Positions 12,338 through 24,671 of a DNA stretch of 64,000 nt are shown in pieces. The position numbers and the translations under genes were made by a program. Within the stretch, counting starts at the first letter, position 1, and each line of letters starts with the position of its first letter. The DNA is from Chlorophyllum brunneum (Eukaryota; Basidiomycota; Agaricomycetes; Agaricales; Agaricaceae), in NCBI GenBank assembly GCA_963576785.1, contig OY756144.1:1674001-1738000 (forward strand). Reading direction: 5' to 3'. The notes under the pieces are model-generated. The model had not been told where the DNA came from. It saw only the letters and a program-made list of their open reading frames with translations, and made no database searches.

Positions 12338-13944
12338 CTAATATTCCTCTACCTTTAGAAATGAAAAAGTGTCGCATGTCAGAGAGATAACATACAACTG
12401 GGGAAGGCGCACTCGGACTTACAGCGGCTTTGGGGGACGGTCTCCGGGGAATCGCTGTTGGTCGGATGTAGTTTTCCCTAGAAAATCCCAGATATTGGTA
12501 TCCAGTCTTCAGCCAAACTTACGAAAAGACTTACGCCGAGCGGTAGCGCCTCAAGTATGTGATCGCGTGAAATTCAATTTCGGATGGATTTACGCCAACG
12601 GCCTCCCAATCACCGGGAGCATCGGCATCATGGATATAACGCCTGACAACTTCGTCAGGACTGAGCGCTGGCCACCATATGTTCTGAGCCAAATTGGCTG
12701 CCAGAAGTGCGACGGATCTGGGTAGAATCGGGGCTCGAGAGGGGGCTCGGAGGGTCACTGAAGAAATGAGGTCGAGTAGGTATTCGTACGTCAGTGTGGA
12801 AGGTCCCGGAAGTGACAATGTGCGCCCGGGAATGGTGTGGGCAACTTGGTTGGCGAGCACCTGAGCAACGTCAAGGACCTACGATATAATACCAAGTCAA
12901 CTATTCGCTAGCGGGGATAGATTGTGCCGCAGTCAATACTCACATGGACAGGGCGTATTTTAGTGTCCGCCTGGTTCAGCTTCCACCAGATCGGCCAGAC
13001 TGGAATTCATTGTCACCGAGTGCCGTTGATAGTATGATAGTATGACAACTCACTTGCGATATTATTCAATAGCTTGTCCTCATAGCCGTACATAGCGGCA
13101 GGCCTAATGATAGTTGCATTCGGGAAAACGGCTTTCACCCGTTCTTCACCTTCGGCTTTGGTCTGATAGAATCTCGATTGCGATGTAGCGGATGCATTGA
13201 GATGTGAGATTTGGATAAAACGTGGGACACCTTCTTCCGCGCAAATCTTCGCAATACGTTCGGCACCTTCAACGTTCACATCGCTAAACTTGAAGTTCCT
13301 ATGGTTGTATAGTTTGATACGTTAAGCCATAATTCCAAAGGTTTGGTACCAATAAACGCCTGGATGGTGAAAACGACTCACTTGGTCTCATAATCCCGGC
13401 CAACGAGGTTAAAAACGATGTCTGAGTGCCTGACACACTCTGCAATTTGTTTTTCATTGCGAATATCCCACTCCTATCAAAACAATGAAGCAGGAGCATA
13501 AGCCACAGGTCGGACCCCAGGTGATGCAGAGGACTACCATTCGGACGATTTGACCCAGGTCTCCCATGGGCCTGAGAATCCTGGCATCATCTTCATCACG
13601 ATAGGGAGCGACCACTTGTGTTCCTAGCTTGCCTGTAGAAGTAGAACCGCAGTGTAAGAAAACCGAACATGAAAAGGGTAGGCATCGCACCAAGTTTCGA
13701 CACCAGATATCTGCCTAAAAATCCAGTGGCACCGAAAACTGTGACAGTGTGTCCAGAAACAGCGCTGTATCCAGAAGGCCCAAAAGAAACGACTGGCTTC
13801 TGAGTAGGGAGCGTAACAAGGTCATGGTTTGCTCGCTGTCAACTAGGGTGAGCTCTTGGGAATTATAAGTGGTAAAAAAAGATAAACCTTGCCAGCACTA
13901 GAAATGCGCTGCGAAAGCAGCAGTTTCGAGGTGGATGCCAGCAT
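12338..13944 (-). CDS. NDUFA9: NADH:ubiquinone oxidoreductase 40 kDa subunit (NDUFA9-like)
   Basis: Accessory subunit of mitochondrial complex I with a short-chain-dehydrogenase-like NAD(P)H-binding fold. Nine exons in consistent phase: 13944-13888, 13835-13691, 13632-13538, 13473-13382, 13298-13054, 12999-12944, 12878-12535, 12477-12423 and 12352-12338, giving 367 residues. Key segments are the nucleotide-binding motif [17 protein letters not shown], then [40 protein letters not shown], the YQTKAEGEE helix and [14 protein letters not shown]. The N terminus ([19 protein letters not shown]) is a good mitochondrial targeting sequence. The last exon encodes only four residues plus the stop, so the extreme C terminus is less certain. 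It is divergent from the UPF0390-like gene. Confidence 0.93.
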
Positions 13945-14041
13945 ACCCGGGCTTCAAGAGAGGGGAAAAGAGCTGGGCAATGTCTGGTGCGTTTGTGGTT
14001 GAGCTCTTCGGTGAATGGCGGGAGGTGTCATGGCGTGATTC

Positions 14042-14049
14042 CACGTGAC
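14042..14049 (+). promoter_or_regulatory. CACGTGAC E-box in the NDUFA9 / UPF0390 divergent promoter
   Basis: CACGTGAC (complement GTCACGTG) lies in the roughly 165-base space between the two start codons. It matches the Cbf1-type bHLH consensus RTCACRTG known from yeasts. The same octamer is found twice in the FCF2/COQ5 promoter of this window. Confidence 0.45.
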
Positions 14050-14109
14050 CTTCGTCACGCTCAGTGTCATAGTCACTATACTGTGCCCCGACGGTCAACA
14101 AAATTACTG

Positions 14110-14400
14110 ATGGCCCAAGGGAAGACCATAGGTCTTCAAGCCAAGGCCCCTTCTGCACGACAGGCGCAGAAGGCCGCCGCAAACACCAAGAAGGGAAAGC
14201 GGACAGTACCTCCCAAAAAACCCGCCCTCATCAAGTCAGCTCAGATGCACAAGGTTCACAACACTCCCTTGGTCTACCGTACTCTTACTGACCTGATCGT
14301 ATAGACCTTGAGTGCCAAAATCAACAAATCCATTGAACAGCAGATGGTATCCGCAGCTTCAGCTGGGAAGCTTACGATCATGAAACATATAGAACCGTGA
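14110..14400 (+). CDS. Small UPF0390/DUF2462-like basic protein
   Basis: Two exons, 14110-14253 and 14305-14400, give a 79-residue basic protein. The N terminus MAQGKTIGLQAK, the block AAANTKKGKRTVPPKKPA, and the conserved end LSAKINKSIEQQMVSAASAG then KLTIMK match the eukaryotic UPF0390 / Leydig-cell-tumour-10-kDa-like family (DUF2462). That family is small, Lys-rich and probably nucleolar. The intron (GTTCAC to TATAG) falls before LSAKIN. The gene shares a promoter with NDUFA9. Confidence 0.87.
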
Positions 14401-14856
14401 GTGCCATCGCTCTGGATGAGCCTTTTACTTCTTAAAATTCGTTCCCACCCGAACCACCAGGTCTTCTACGTCAAAAGCAAAGCAGCCTACCAAATGACCT
14501 TTCTACTGGTCGGGACACTTTTCGCAAGATTTCGCTGCATGTCTCGACACCACGGATCAACCTGTCGCTCGCATAGTCGATAGATCCAACCCTCCAAACC
14601 GTTATCGTTATCTGGTGTTGGAGCGGTGAGAATACAAAAGAGATTGCGGAGATTGTGCTTGGGCATCGTCTGCCAGTCAGAGTTACACGCCATATCCAGA
14701 CCCACTAAAATGCTGACGATCGAGGGAAAACACATTCCTTGCTTGTATGGCCTAGATGCCAGTCCGTGCATATTTTAGGACCTCGCTAGCAGTCCTTGAT
14801 TACATAAGAATTGATCGAAACTTCATCCTCACCTCTTGCATCTCCCTACACGTAGG
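14401..14856. other. Intergenic region before SAS10
   Basis: About 450 bases between the UPF0390-like stop and the SAS10 start. A 94-codon minus-strand open frame (14487-14771) has no recognisable features and no splice partners. I see only untranslated or promoter sequence. Confidence 0.5.
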
Positions 14857-17093
14857 ATGCCCAGGCGTACATCCAAGAAATCGAAGGGAAACGGATCACG
14901 GCCAGTCAAGAAGTCAGACTCAACACTAAATCGATGGGAGAACGCTGATGATATCCCACTGGACGGCGAGGATGACTGTGCGTGTGGCACATTGCCACAA
15001 TGCGCTCGAGCTGACTTTTAGCCTAGTTCATGCTTCCAGGGATAAAATTCTTTTGGACGGCAATCTCTCTCATAGCGAATATGATGGATATGACGATGAG
15101 GTTTTCGCACTGAAAGGCTTGGAAAGAGACGAAACCGACGAAAGCTACATGGAGGACGAAGAGAATTATGAGGGTGGAGGCGAAGATGACCCGGGGATGA
15201 CCTCTACTCTTTCCAAATCAAAGAACGCGGGAAAGAACAAAAAGATCGGGAAACAGAAGAGTTCGGACGATGAAGAGGAAGAGGAAGAGGAAGAAAAATG
15301 GGGACACGGAAAAGCTGTTTATTACTCGTCGAATGCTGCACAGCTGGACTCGGACGACGAGGAAGGATATGAACTGGAAGAACAGGAAGCAAGACGACTA
15401 CAGGCCATAGCCCTAGAAGGGATGAACGAGGGAGATTTCGGTCTCAATGACAAGCACGAAATTACACAAACCGATGGTACAGTGAAGTGCGTAAACTTGT
15501 ACCCAATACCAAAATGTCACCTCAAATAAAGCGGCAGAGAAGTCGCAGAAGTCACGCCGGGTATATTGCCTTCGCTCCCCAAAGACAGACGTTCTCTGCT
15601 CCGACATCTAGAGAAAACAAATCCCGAGGCTCTTGCTTTGGCCCGCGACTGGGACGATACAACTTGGGCGTTGATGAATACCCGTAAAAAAATTGCGCAG
15701 TGAGTCATACTGTCTAATATCCCTTATTCACTGGCACTCAAAGCACCGGAGACTACAATCAATTGAATCCGATGCCCTCAGTACAGGAATGGCGCACCTA
15801 CACTACCGTGAGTTTAATCCTTTGTGTGAACCCCTACACGCTGACTGAGCGTTCTCCAGAGGCTTTGCTAACCTACGCAACCACTTTGGCCTTTTACCTC
15901 CACTTGCGGGCAAGCCCAAAGTATGCACAAAGACCCGAACTCCTTACTTCTCACCCCATCATGCAACGGCTTTTAACTCTGAAACAATCAGTTTCAACCC
16001 TCGAAGACCTTGGGTTCACGCTCTCCGACTCTGAGCCTGAATTCGACGAGGACGACGATGAGAGTTTAGATTTAACCGATGAAGAAGAAAATATGACGGG
16101 GCTGTGGCAGGTGGATAAGAAGAAAGGGCTGGAACCAGGAGAATTGGATGGTCTTCTCGAAGACGCAGAGATGTCTGTCTCTTTCATGCAGCCAAGACCA
16201 AAACCAAAACCCATCGGAATACAGCCTCTGGAAATCAAGCCACCCAAGAAGAAACGCAAACTGTCTTCGGGTTCAGCGACTGCTGTCACTATCTTCGACC
16301 TCGAGGAACCCGCATTCGCTCCGTCAGTCAAAGCGACCTCACATTTCCAGACCAATACAGATCAGGACGATGCTTATGGTGAAGCAACATATCTTCAGGC
16401 TGTCGATGCTGCCGATAAGACCGCTCGCAAGAAATCATTACGTTTTCACACGTCCAAAATCGAAAGCACCAGCGCCCGACGGCAGGGTGCACGAAACCAA
16501 GCTATGGGTGGTGATGACGATATACCCTATCGTGAACGACAGAAAGATAAGGAGGCAAGACTTATACGAGAGGCGAAGAACAAAATACAGAACCAAGGTG
16601 GCGAAGACCTCGACGATTCCGGGTCACAGGGTCGGCCATCAGAGAAACGAGGACGAGAGGATGACAGCGATGGCGAAGGAGACTCGGGCGGACCTGATGG
16701 GTATTATGAACTTGTCAAGAAGAAAATTAAAGAGAAAAAGGAACAGAAGAAAGTCGAGTACGAAGCTAATAGGGCCGTTGATTTGTAAGTTCATATTTAG
16801 CTTGGAAATGCACTAAACACTGACATACGCTTCGCAGTCCGATTGAGGAAGATACAGCTGATGGCCCGCGGTCCCTTACTCGTGCTATCCTTACCAACAA
16901 GGGTCTCACACCTCACCGTCCGAAAGCGGTACGCAATCCCCGCGTCAAAAAACGCCAGAAGTACGAGAAGGCAAAAAGGAAGCTGGCTTCTCAGAAAGCT
17001 GTGTACAAGGGAGGTCTGGCACACACTGGTGGACGATACGACGGCGAGAAAACAGGTATCTCCAAGGTCGTCAAGAGTGTCAAGTTGGGTTGA
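14857..17093 (+). CDS. SAS10: SAS10/UTP3 small-subunit processome protein
   Basis: Nucleolar U3 snoRNP-associated factor for 18S rRNA processing. Six exons in phase: 14857-14977, 15027-15486, 15538-15699, 15752-15807, 15860-16784 and 16838-17093, giving 659 residues. The start is basic ([12 protein letters not shown]), followed by acidic runs (a block of consecutive Glu around 15270-15295). The Sas10/Utp3/C1D region includes [20 protein letters not shown] and [17 protein letters not shown]. The C-terminal Sas10 domain reads [30 protein letters not shown] and [18 protein letters not shown] at the stop. Introns 3 and 4 are short, and the small 56-nt exon 4 is needed to keep the frame. High confidence. 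Confidence 0.94.
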
Positions 17094-17300
17094 TGGTCTA
17101 CTAATATTTAATTACTATCCGAAGTCCAGCCCTACGCATCTGTTTATAGGCTGTACTGTTGCAATACCCACCGTCATGACCTTGGACCTTCGCTGCTGGC
17201 ACTGGAAAGAGCTAACACTTGATCTGAGGCACAACACTCCGTGCAAACCCAAATCAGTTGGAATCCGAACGCCCAACATCAGATGATCCCTACAACTGGA

Positions 17301-17525
17301 CTAGGCCCGTGCTTGTCGGCGTACTGATGCTGAATGACTCAAAAACAGCCAAGTATCATGCTTTCTTTCAACGGCACCAACTACACACAAGCCAGTAAGC
17401 ACAAAATTGCGTACATTCTCCAACGCACCATCTAACATGGGCTCTGAAGCATGGAATGATTCCAGCTCTTTCGCTGAATAAGTTACCACCGCAGAGCCAG
17501 TCCCAGCACAGAGTAATGAAATCAC
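17301..17525 (-). other. Isolated coding-like fragment
   Basis: This minus-strand open stretch reads like real protein (for example SAKELESFHASEPMLDG and NVRNFVLTGLCVVGAVER), with a small ATG exon possibly at about 17572. I do not recognise a family, and I could not find a complete set of exons. It may be a very small gene or a remnant between SAS10 and the ABC pseudogene. Confidence 0.25.
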
Positions 17526-17699
17526 TCAGCACAGCGATCTACGCGAATATCTCGCTTACACGACTGTAATCCCATCCATTGTATTATGTATGCGATGCAT
17601 TCAGTGGAAGTACGGAAATAGGCAACGTTAGCCAGCCAGCGCCGAGCGAACCCCCACCCCATCCTCCCCCGAAGACCTGGGATCTAGCTCTTCCATAAG

Positions 17700-20600
17700 C
17701 AAAAAATGGATCTGTACCAGACTTTTATGCTGTTTCGTTGTCTTCTTGATCGAAATTACAGGTTTTTGGGGCCAGTCCACCAAGCTTTTGGTCTGCCCAC
17801 GATACCTGGATGGCCCAGTATTCTGAGCCGACCTGCTATGCAAGTTTTACGACTTAAGAAACCTGCAATGCTCACTCAAGTTATCTTATAGGTTAATGCA
17901 ATCATACTCGTGGGCTTGGCTCTGAAAAACGAGACCTACCACAGACGCACCGGGCATCAGTCATCCTTGATCGTCAGAAGCTGAAGCACCGCATACTTTG
18001 GCACTTGCTCTACGGATATCGTCTATCAGGTTTCTTCACTCTTCCTGATACCAGTTTGATGCAGTGTGATCACAGGCAGAGAATGCATCCAGCTATCAGT
18101 TCTACAGCTTTCGCACGTGTGCCTTCACTATTCTTATTCTAAATTTGGTAGCCTGGTAATGTCGTGTTGACAGACTGGATTCTTTTTGGCCGGTCCAACT
18201 GGCATAAACGACCTGTTGAAGTTCGAGAACTCCCTCCAGTGCCTGGCTAATAGGCTACTAGGTACTTTGAAGCGAAACATGACATGCATGACAGCTCAGA
18301 TTTTGGACCCCGGATTTGGATATATGCTTCTCGCTCCATTGTGCTGCAGTTGTTTACCGACGTTTCTGTAAGGTTTCACTTGGAGGTCGGTGTCAACGAC
18401 TAGCGTACCTGCTGACATAAGCCCGTAGAATCATGTCATGGACCAGTTCGAAGCAATGTTACAATACCCATACGCTTCTTATACCGCTATACTTTGTCTT
18501 TACGCCGACAGAGTTATTTCACAGATAGCAAAGAGCAACTATCATCCCGTCAAACCGGCAAAACAAGTAATTTGGTAACCTCAGACATCACCAATAGTTG
18601 GTACCGAGGTGTTTTTTTTTCATCGGTATGTGACTGCATCCGAATTAGCTTTCGGGTGCAGATTAAGATGTGTTCGCGGTATTATTCTCCCCCGCTATGA
18701 TCATTCTATCCATGTCATCCCTCTTCACCATACCCGAATGGGGGTAACAATATGCCTGGCCTAGTCTGCTGTGGTATTGACATCTGGCGGTGCAGTGCTA
18801 GGATTTGTTGCGATGATTCTTGTGCTCCCTTTGCCCACAATCTTCACCGTCACCTTACGCAAACTCCAAAAAGATGGGAGTAGGAAGGTAAGTCTACTCT
18901 TGACATACGCGATGTACATGCAGCTACCTTGCCTCAATGTATAGACCGATAATTGCATTCAAAAGATCGTGGAAGGTACACCTGCCTCGCATATGGCTTT
19001 CAGCCAAACACTCACCGGTCTCTATGTCAGTAATGTCTATGATTACAACCGTAAAACTCCTGGGTTGGGGACCAAGGGCCAAGTAGCAGATAGATCAGCT
19101 CCGCTAGGACCTAATTAAAAAATACAAGAGGATTGAACTTTCAACTGCAAACCCTAAGTCCGTTGCCTTCATGAACTTCGTCCTTTAGAGGAGCTTTGAT
19201 TCTCTAACAGTTACTTGATACCTCTGGTCACCATGCTTGCAACCTAATCGACTTATGTGAGATTTTCTAAATTTTGCAGTTGCATGCTTTCTGAGGCCAT
19301 CTTATACACAGACTTTGGTGTTTCACAAAGAATTCACAGACAAGCGAAACATCCAGCTACGGTGGTGCTGTATCCCTGATCGTGGTTTAGCATCACGCGT
19401 TTTTTCCACCATTGAATCCCCGCGGCTCCACGTCCGTGCGGTTCTGAACACAGTACCGCCTCTCATCCAAGGCGGGATCTCTCTCCCTTATACATGGCGG
19501 GAAAACTAACGAAAAACAGTATCCTTTGACCGTTTCGATGATTCAATACGAAACGTGAGCCCCTTTCTACAGATTTGATGACATACTCATCATCCCGTAG
19601 ACGGAGGCCGTCACGGTCGACAATATGGAACAGGGAGTGGCCAATCCGGGTGTCGTGGGGTTCTCGACTGCCATTCTACGTGGTCTCTGATGGATTCGTC
19701 CGCATTTCGCCTGAAGATCAATAGAAAGATCATATTCGAATCTGGACTCGCTCCGATAATTGAACCGACCGGATCTGGGAAAACGTCCATGCTAATGGCA
19801 TTGCTGGGTAGAAGTCTTGCCTTGATGATCTTTGCTGCCGTAGATTGACCCTATGCAACGCTCAGGGGAAATGTATTCACTACCGCCCGGGAGTTCTTGG
19901 TTCAACCTTCCCCGTCAACATGGCATTGCATACGCTACCCAGGTGTCATGGATCCAAAGCGGCACCATCCAGGTTACTACAAACTTATTTGACGAACTTT
20001 GATTGACTCGATTTTGATTTCTAGCAAAACATATTATTCGGAACTCTATAATGAAGAGCGCTATCAACAGGGTACTCCTCACCCTACTTTTATACTTGTA
20101 ACCAAACTGGGTTGAACTCCAGTAGTTCTGCAATGTGGTTTACGCCGAGATCTCTTGCTTTGGCCAGACAGTGATCCGACACATATAGGAGAGAGAGGAT
20201 TGACTCTGAGGTATGATTTCACCTATGAAAAGTATAGGGTAAGCTAATACAGGTTAGGAAACGAGTGGGGGTCAAAGAGTAAGCTCCTTTCGCGTTATGA
20301 AGTGATGTCTAACGTCGAGCGTGTCCCTTATGATAGGCTCGTATAGCCCTGGCTCGGGCTGTTTACTCTGAAGCAAGAATATTGCTTCTAGACGATATTC
20401 TGGCAGCCCCGGGCATTCACACAGCAGAGTGGATCATTCGACACTGCTTTTCGGGGAGGCAAATGTGCAACAGGACAGTGTTACTTCTGGTGAGCTAAAA
20501 ACACGGATGATCCGAAGACAGAAGGGTCACGTAACAAACGTAGAACCACCATGTCTACCCGTTGAAGGGTATGACAATGGGTGTTGTGACTGTCAGTTCT

Positions 20601-23433
20601 CAAGGGACCTGAGGGAAGTCATCCCTGTGCCTTGGATTCGGCCACGGATCTCCGAGTCGCCCTGTCCACAGACGATGACAAAACGGTGACTTTTCTGGGG
20701 TACCCTGTGGCAAGTCCATGTGCGGTTCCGCAAACTCCTAACCAAAACAAAAGCACCATCATCGTGCTAAATGGGGGGCTTGTACGTAGTCATTCACATG
20801 GCCCCTGAAACCGGGTTCGACTCAAACTGAAACCGTAGACAAATAATTTCCGAGTAGTATGAGCTGGCACACTGTCCCGTTGTGGACAACATTCCTCCTG
20901 GCTGGAAATGAAAGCACCGTCATAATGCAAGCATATTGGATGGGGCTGTGGGCATCTCAGTATGAAGCGCACGCATCTTCAACAGCCTTTGCAAGTCTCA
21001 TCTATTTATTTTTGGTAACGTTCCCACAACTCCAATAATCACAAACCGACCACTCACAGCTACCTCTCAGTTGTCACGGGTGTCGCTGCTCTATCCGTGA
21101 TTTTATCTAGCACAAACTTCAAGTTATTTGTCTCTGCCTCGTTGAGGACGTCCAAAGTTGTTCACTCCTCCTTATTCGAGGCCGTGCTGGGGTCTATCTG
21201 GAGGTGAGGATACATAAATCCGATGCGTAAAGTCGATCTTGCGAGATAACACGGACGCAGATGGTTAGATATGACTCCATCTGCGCACGTAACCGTTCGT
21301 GCTACGCAGGACATGCGGATAAGTGAGTCCGTTAGGCCTCCGAACCTCGAAATGAGACTGAGGGGGTTGTAGTCGATGGTCCACTTTCGTTTAATGTCCG
21401 CAGGGTTCTGGAGCGTTTCTATGCTTGGAAAATTGATAGCAATCACCACCTACAGTCCATTCTGCATTTTTCCCGCGTTGCTGACCACCCTTCTGGGATT
21501 TTCAATGGTCAAATCTACATGTGAGCACAACTGGTGGTTAGACTTATGATGTCTGATTCGGAGTCGCTCACAGTAGGCACAGCCTCCTTTCCGGCGGAGC
21601 ATACTACTGATTCCTCTATAGCCTTTCTGAAACGATGGATGGCCTAGGTGCCGTAGCCTCCGTTCTCGTTAGTAGATGCTTACCTTATTTCGCTTCGCAT
21701 GCAATTTCGGTTCGTGCGTATGGTGCTCAGAGATGATACCTAAGCCGATGCTTGGAATACGTCGATGTATATACCCAATTTGCAATGACCTATCGGACAA
21801 TAAACAGGTAACTACGTTTGTTACAGCTGAGTTGACAGGAGCTAAGGTCAATGTGGACACAAGAAGGGTCAGCATACGTTCGGACGCCTTGGGTACCCTC
21901 TTCACGGCGGGTCTTTCCACTTATCTGGTGTAAGGAAATTGACAGGTTTCGGCCTCTACAATTGGGTTCGGTTTGATCCTAACGTGTATGTCGCCTTTGT
22001 TCCTCGTAAGATGGATCACACCTAAGGTGATTATAGTCGCTTTCAGCTCCTTGATCTTGGCATGGGTCCGCATGGTAAATAATCTTGAGCTCGATCGTAC
22101 GTGGTTTTCCATCTTCGCTGTGTATATGGTGATGACATGTACCGCTAATACAGGGAACACGCATGCGATTCAACTCCGATTTCCATTCAACCCCTTATAC
22201 TAAGAAGTCTTGAGCGCGTCCACGAGTACACGACGCTTGAACAGGAACGCACGACATCGGATGTTACTTCTCCAGCTTATTGGCCCTCTCGGGGTGAACT
22301 GCGGTCGGTCAACCTGTCGGAGAAATATTCAAAGGTGAGTGCATCATTTAGCAATCGTTTCTGTCCACTCTATTTGCTAACTCAAGAATAGGACGGCGAG
22401 GATGTCCTCAAGGAACTCAACTTTGAGATTAAGGATGGTGGGAGGATTGGGGTAGGTGGGATCTTGGGTCACTGTTTGACCATCACCAACCGAGGGCGGT
22501 CGCGCGGACGGGAGCAGGTAGAGTGAGTGGACGATTCCAGGGCATTCCGCAGGAGTAATTTACCTCGGCACCGCAGAGCCCGCTCGCTTTGGCGATCCTT
22601 CAATACTTGGTCACGCGGGGTGAAGTGTATTACGATGGCATTCCGTTGAGCAAGCTTGCAATCACGACTTAGCGATCTAGATTCACAGTTATACCTCAAG
22701 CGCCATCCTTGTCATTTTTTTTGGCCCTTGCAACAACCTTGCTTCTTTCTGCAGCCTGACCTCTTTGTCGGTACTCTTCGAGATAACCTAGATCCTTTCA
22801 AGACTTTGGCGATGCTGAGCTTTACGCGGTCTTGCGATCTGTGGGGGTGCAGTTGTTACAGGAAGTCAACGGATCTCAGAGCGTGCTAGATGCACGAGTC
22901 ATAGGGAGAGGAGAAACGTTCTCCGTCGGACAAAGACAAATGATAGCCCTCGCCCGGGCATTGCTTCAAGGAAGTAAAGTGCTCATTCTAGATGAGGGTA
23001 CGCCAAGATGTCCGGTATAGATGTATGGAACCATTTACTTATCTCGCCGCCGGGGTGTAAAGTGATATTAGTGATAGGTGGAAGTCCCCACTCAAAGGCA
23101 GTCTTCAATCCATTGAGCACGGCAGATCATGAAACCGATGCTGCTATCCAGGGGGTTCTGCGAAACGGATTGCAAGGTGTAACCGTCTTGACTGTGGCAC
23201 ATCAGCTTCGCACTCATGGATTTTGACAGAATCGTGAGTTTCTGTCACGAGCTCGGTTGATTGGCAATGAAGGACTAAGCACATGGTAGATGGTTCTGAA
23301 TGAAGGTCGAATAACAGAGTTTGACCGACCGGGAGTGTTGTTAGAGAACGAAGATGGATATCTCAAGCGCATGGTCAATGATAGTGCAGACAGAGATGAG
23401 CTGTACGCGCTTGCGCTTAGGTCTATAGGGTAA
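17700..23433 (+). pseudogene. Decayed ABCC-type ABC transporter
   Basis: Remains of a full-size MRP/Yor1-like exporter with the order TMD1, NBD1, TMD2, NBD2. TMD1 is visible near 18784-18896 (VLPLPTIFTVTLRKL). NBD1 at about 19760-20470 has Walker A as EPTGSGKTS (first Gly of GPTGSGKT changed), then a degraded signature region and Walker B ARILLLDDILAA. NBD2 is at about 22290-23433. Its Walker A is scrambled (22450-22530), an in-frame TAG sits at 22670-22672 after LSKLAITT, a frameshift falls near 22808 between NLDPFKTL and DAELYAVL, and another falls near 23210 just before MDFDRI. The signature FSVGQRQM and Walker B KVLILDE survive. The C terminus ends in YALALRSIG at 23430. The left border is approximate. 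Many lesions make a splice-only explanation unlikely. Confidence 0.8.
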
Positions 23434-23465
23434 TAGGTAGGTAGCAAATGGAGCCAAATGTATGT

Positions 23466-24563
23466 TTACCACTTGGGTTTTCGAAGTGCCTGTTTCACCC
23501 TGAGAGTATTTTTGCCCTTGGCGCCCCGAACGGACTGTAGCTCGTTGAACTTTTTCTTTGCATACCTCCTCGCCTCTGCGTCATCAACGAGTTCATCCAC
23601 CAGTGTCCGTTTGCGTTGACTCCTAGGAAGATTGTTTGTACCGGAACCACCAAATGGAGACTCTGTGGCGACAATTTTACCAATCTGGATACCCGAATTA
23701 ATCTCAGAAGTCTTTTGCAGCAAATGGAAACATACTGTGAAGTACTTTGGCAAACCTTTGACTCCTTTGCCTTCTCCTTCATCCTTACGATAGAACCTTT
23801 TTGGATCTAACTGGTTGCGCAAACGTAAAGCTTCGACTTCACGGTGCAGATGTGGTAAGTCAGCTTCGGCAGGAGCTGGCATGTCAAACCAGTCCGGTCC
23901 AGCAGTTTGTTTCCTCAACTAAACTGGAATTAGTGTCGCGTTTTGGGTAATGTAATGACGAACAAGCCTCCTTCTTTTCTCTCCTCGTCGGTGCTTTGCC
24001 TGCCTTGATAAGTTCTGGAGGCGGAATCGGGGGAGAAACAAATGCTCGTGATGATAATTGCTTCATAGTTTCTGCGGTTTTAAGATCCAGCACTGACGCG
24101 CTGTCATCTCTGGCTTCGCCAATTTGGAGGTACGACAAGAGTAGGTCCCCAGGATCAAGCTTCGGGAGTGGTCTTAGGGATAGCATTAGCGGTAGCTGTG
24201 TTGACGATACGGGTGGAACGCACGGTGATTCGACGTCGTCTAGTGTCAAAATTTCTTCCTCATCTTCTAGTATCGGAGGTTGTTCCGCTTCCACTGCTGC
24301 GGCATTCTCCCTGGCTCGTTGCAGGAGCGAGGCTAGAAATTCCTCGGTGATTTCATCCTCGGAGTCACTCGAGGGGCTGGCCTCTGAATCAGATGTCGTG
24401 GTAACGTCACTCGACTCAGAACCGGAATCTAGTCCTGAGGCATTTGGGTATTCTGACGTCTGCATGAGCAATCAGAAGACCGGATTTCTCTCAAGATCCT
24501 ACCTGTGGCCTTTCCTTTGCCCTTTTTTTTGTTGGAAGTCGATATCGAATTTACTGTGGCCAT
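23466..24563 (-). CDS. FCF2: rRNA-processing protein FCF2
   Basis: Fcf2 / TdT-interacting-factor-like nucleolar protein required for early 18S pre-rRNA cleavage. The first exon starts at 24563 (MATVNSISTSNKKKGKGKAT). The acidic second exon continues from EYPNASGLDSG to REKKE, and a third begins LRKQTAGPDWFDMPAP. A GTATGT intron near 23740 splits PKYFT from IGKIVATESPF. The Fcf2 domain is clear: AGPDWFDMPAP, DPKRFYRKD, PKYFT, then RSQRKRTLVDELVDDAEAR and RRYAKKKFNELQ. The C terminus is basic. It is tail-to-tail with the ABC pseudogene (33 bases) and shares a 108-base promoter with COQ5. Confidence 0.92.
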
Positions 24564-24603
24564 TGCCAAGTCTGTAACACAAGATTTTGAATACTTAAAA
24601 ACA

Positions 24604-24643
24604 CACGTGACATGCAATAAGGATTCGATTACCTCCACGTGAC
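24604..24643 (+). promoter_or_regulatory. Two CACGTGAC E-boxes in the FCF2/COQ5 shared promoter
   Basis: CACGTGAC occurs at 24604-24611 and again at 24636-24643, in direct orientation and 32 bases apart, inside the 108-base gap between divergent start codons. The motif equals the Cbf1-type site GTCACGTG on the other strand. A shared bHLH regulator is inferred. Confidence 0.5.
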
Positions 24644-24671
24644 CCATAATTTCAAGGATTCCGCGTTCACT

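Noticed and set aside
20800..20835. tRNA B-box-like string (GGGTTCGACTC)
   Set aside because: No A box upstream and no cloverleaf; it sits inside the ABCC pseudogene.
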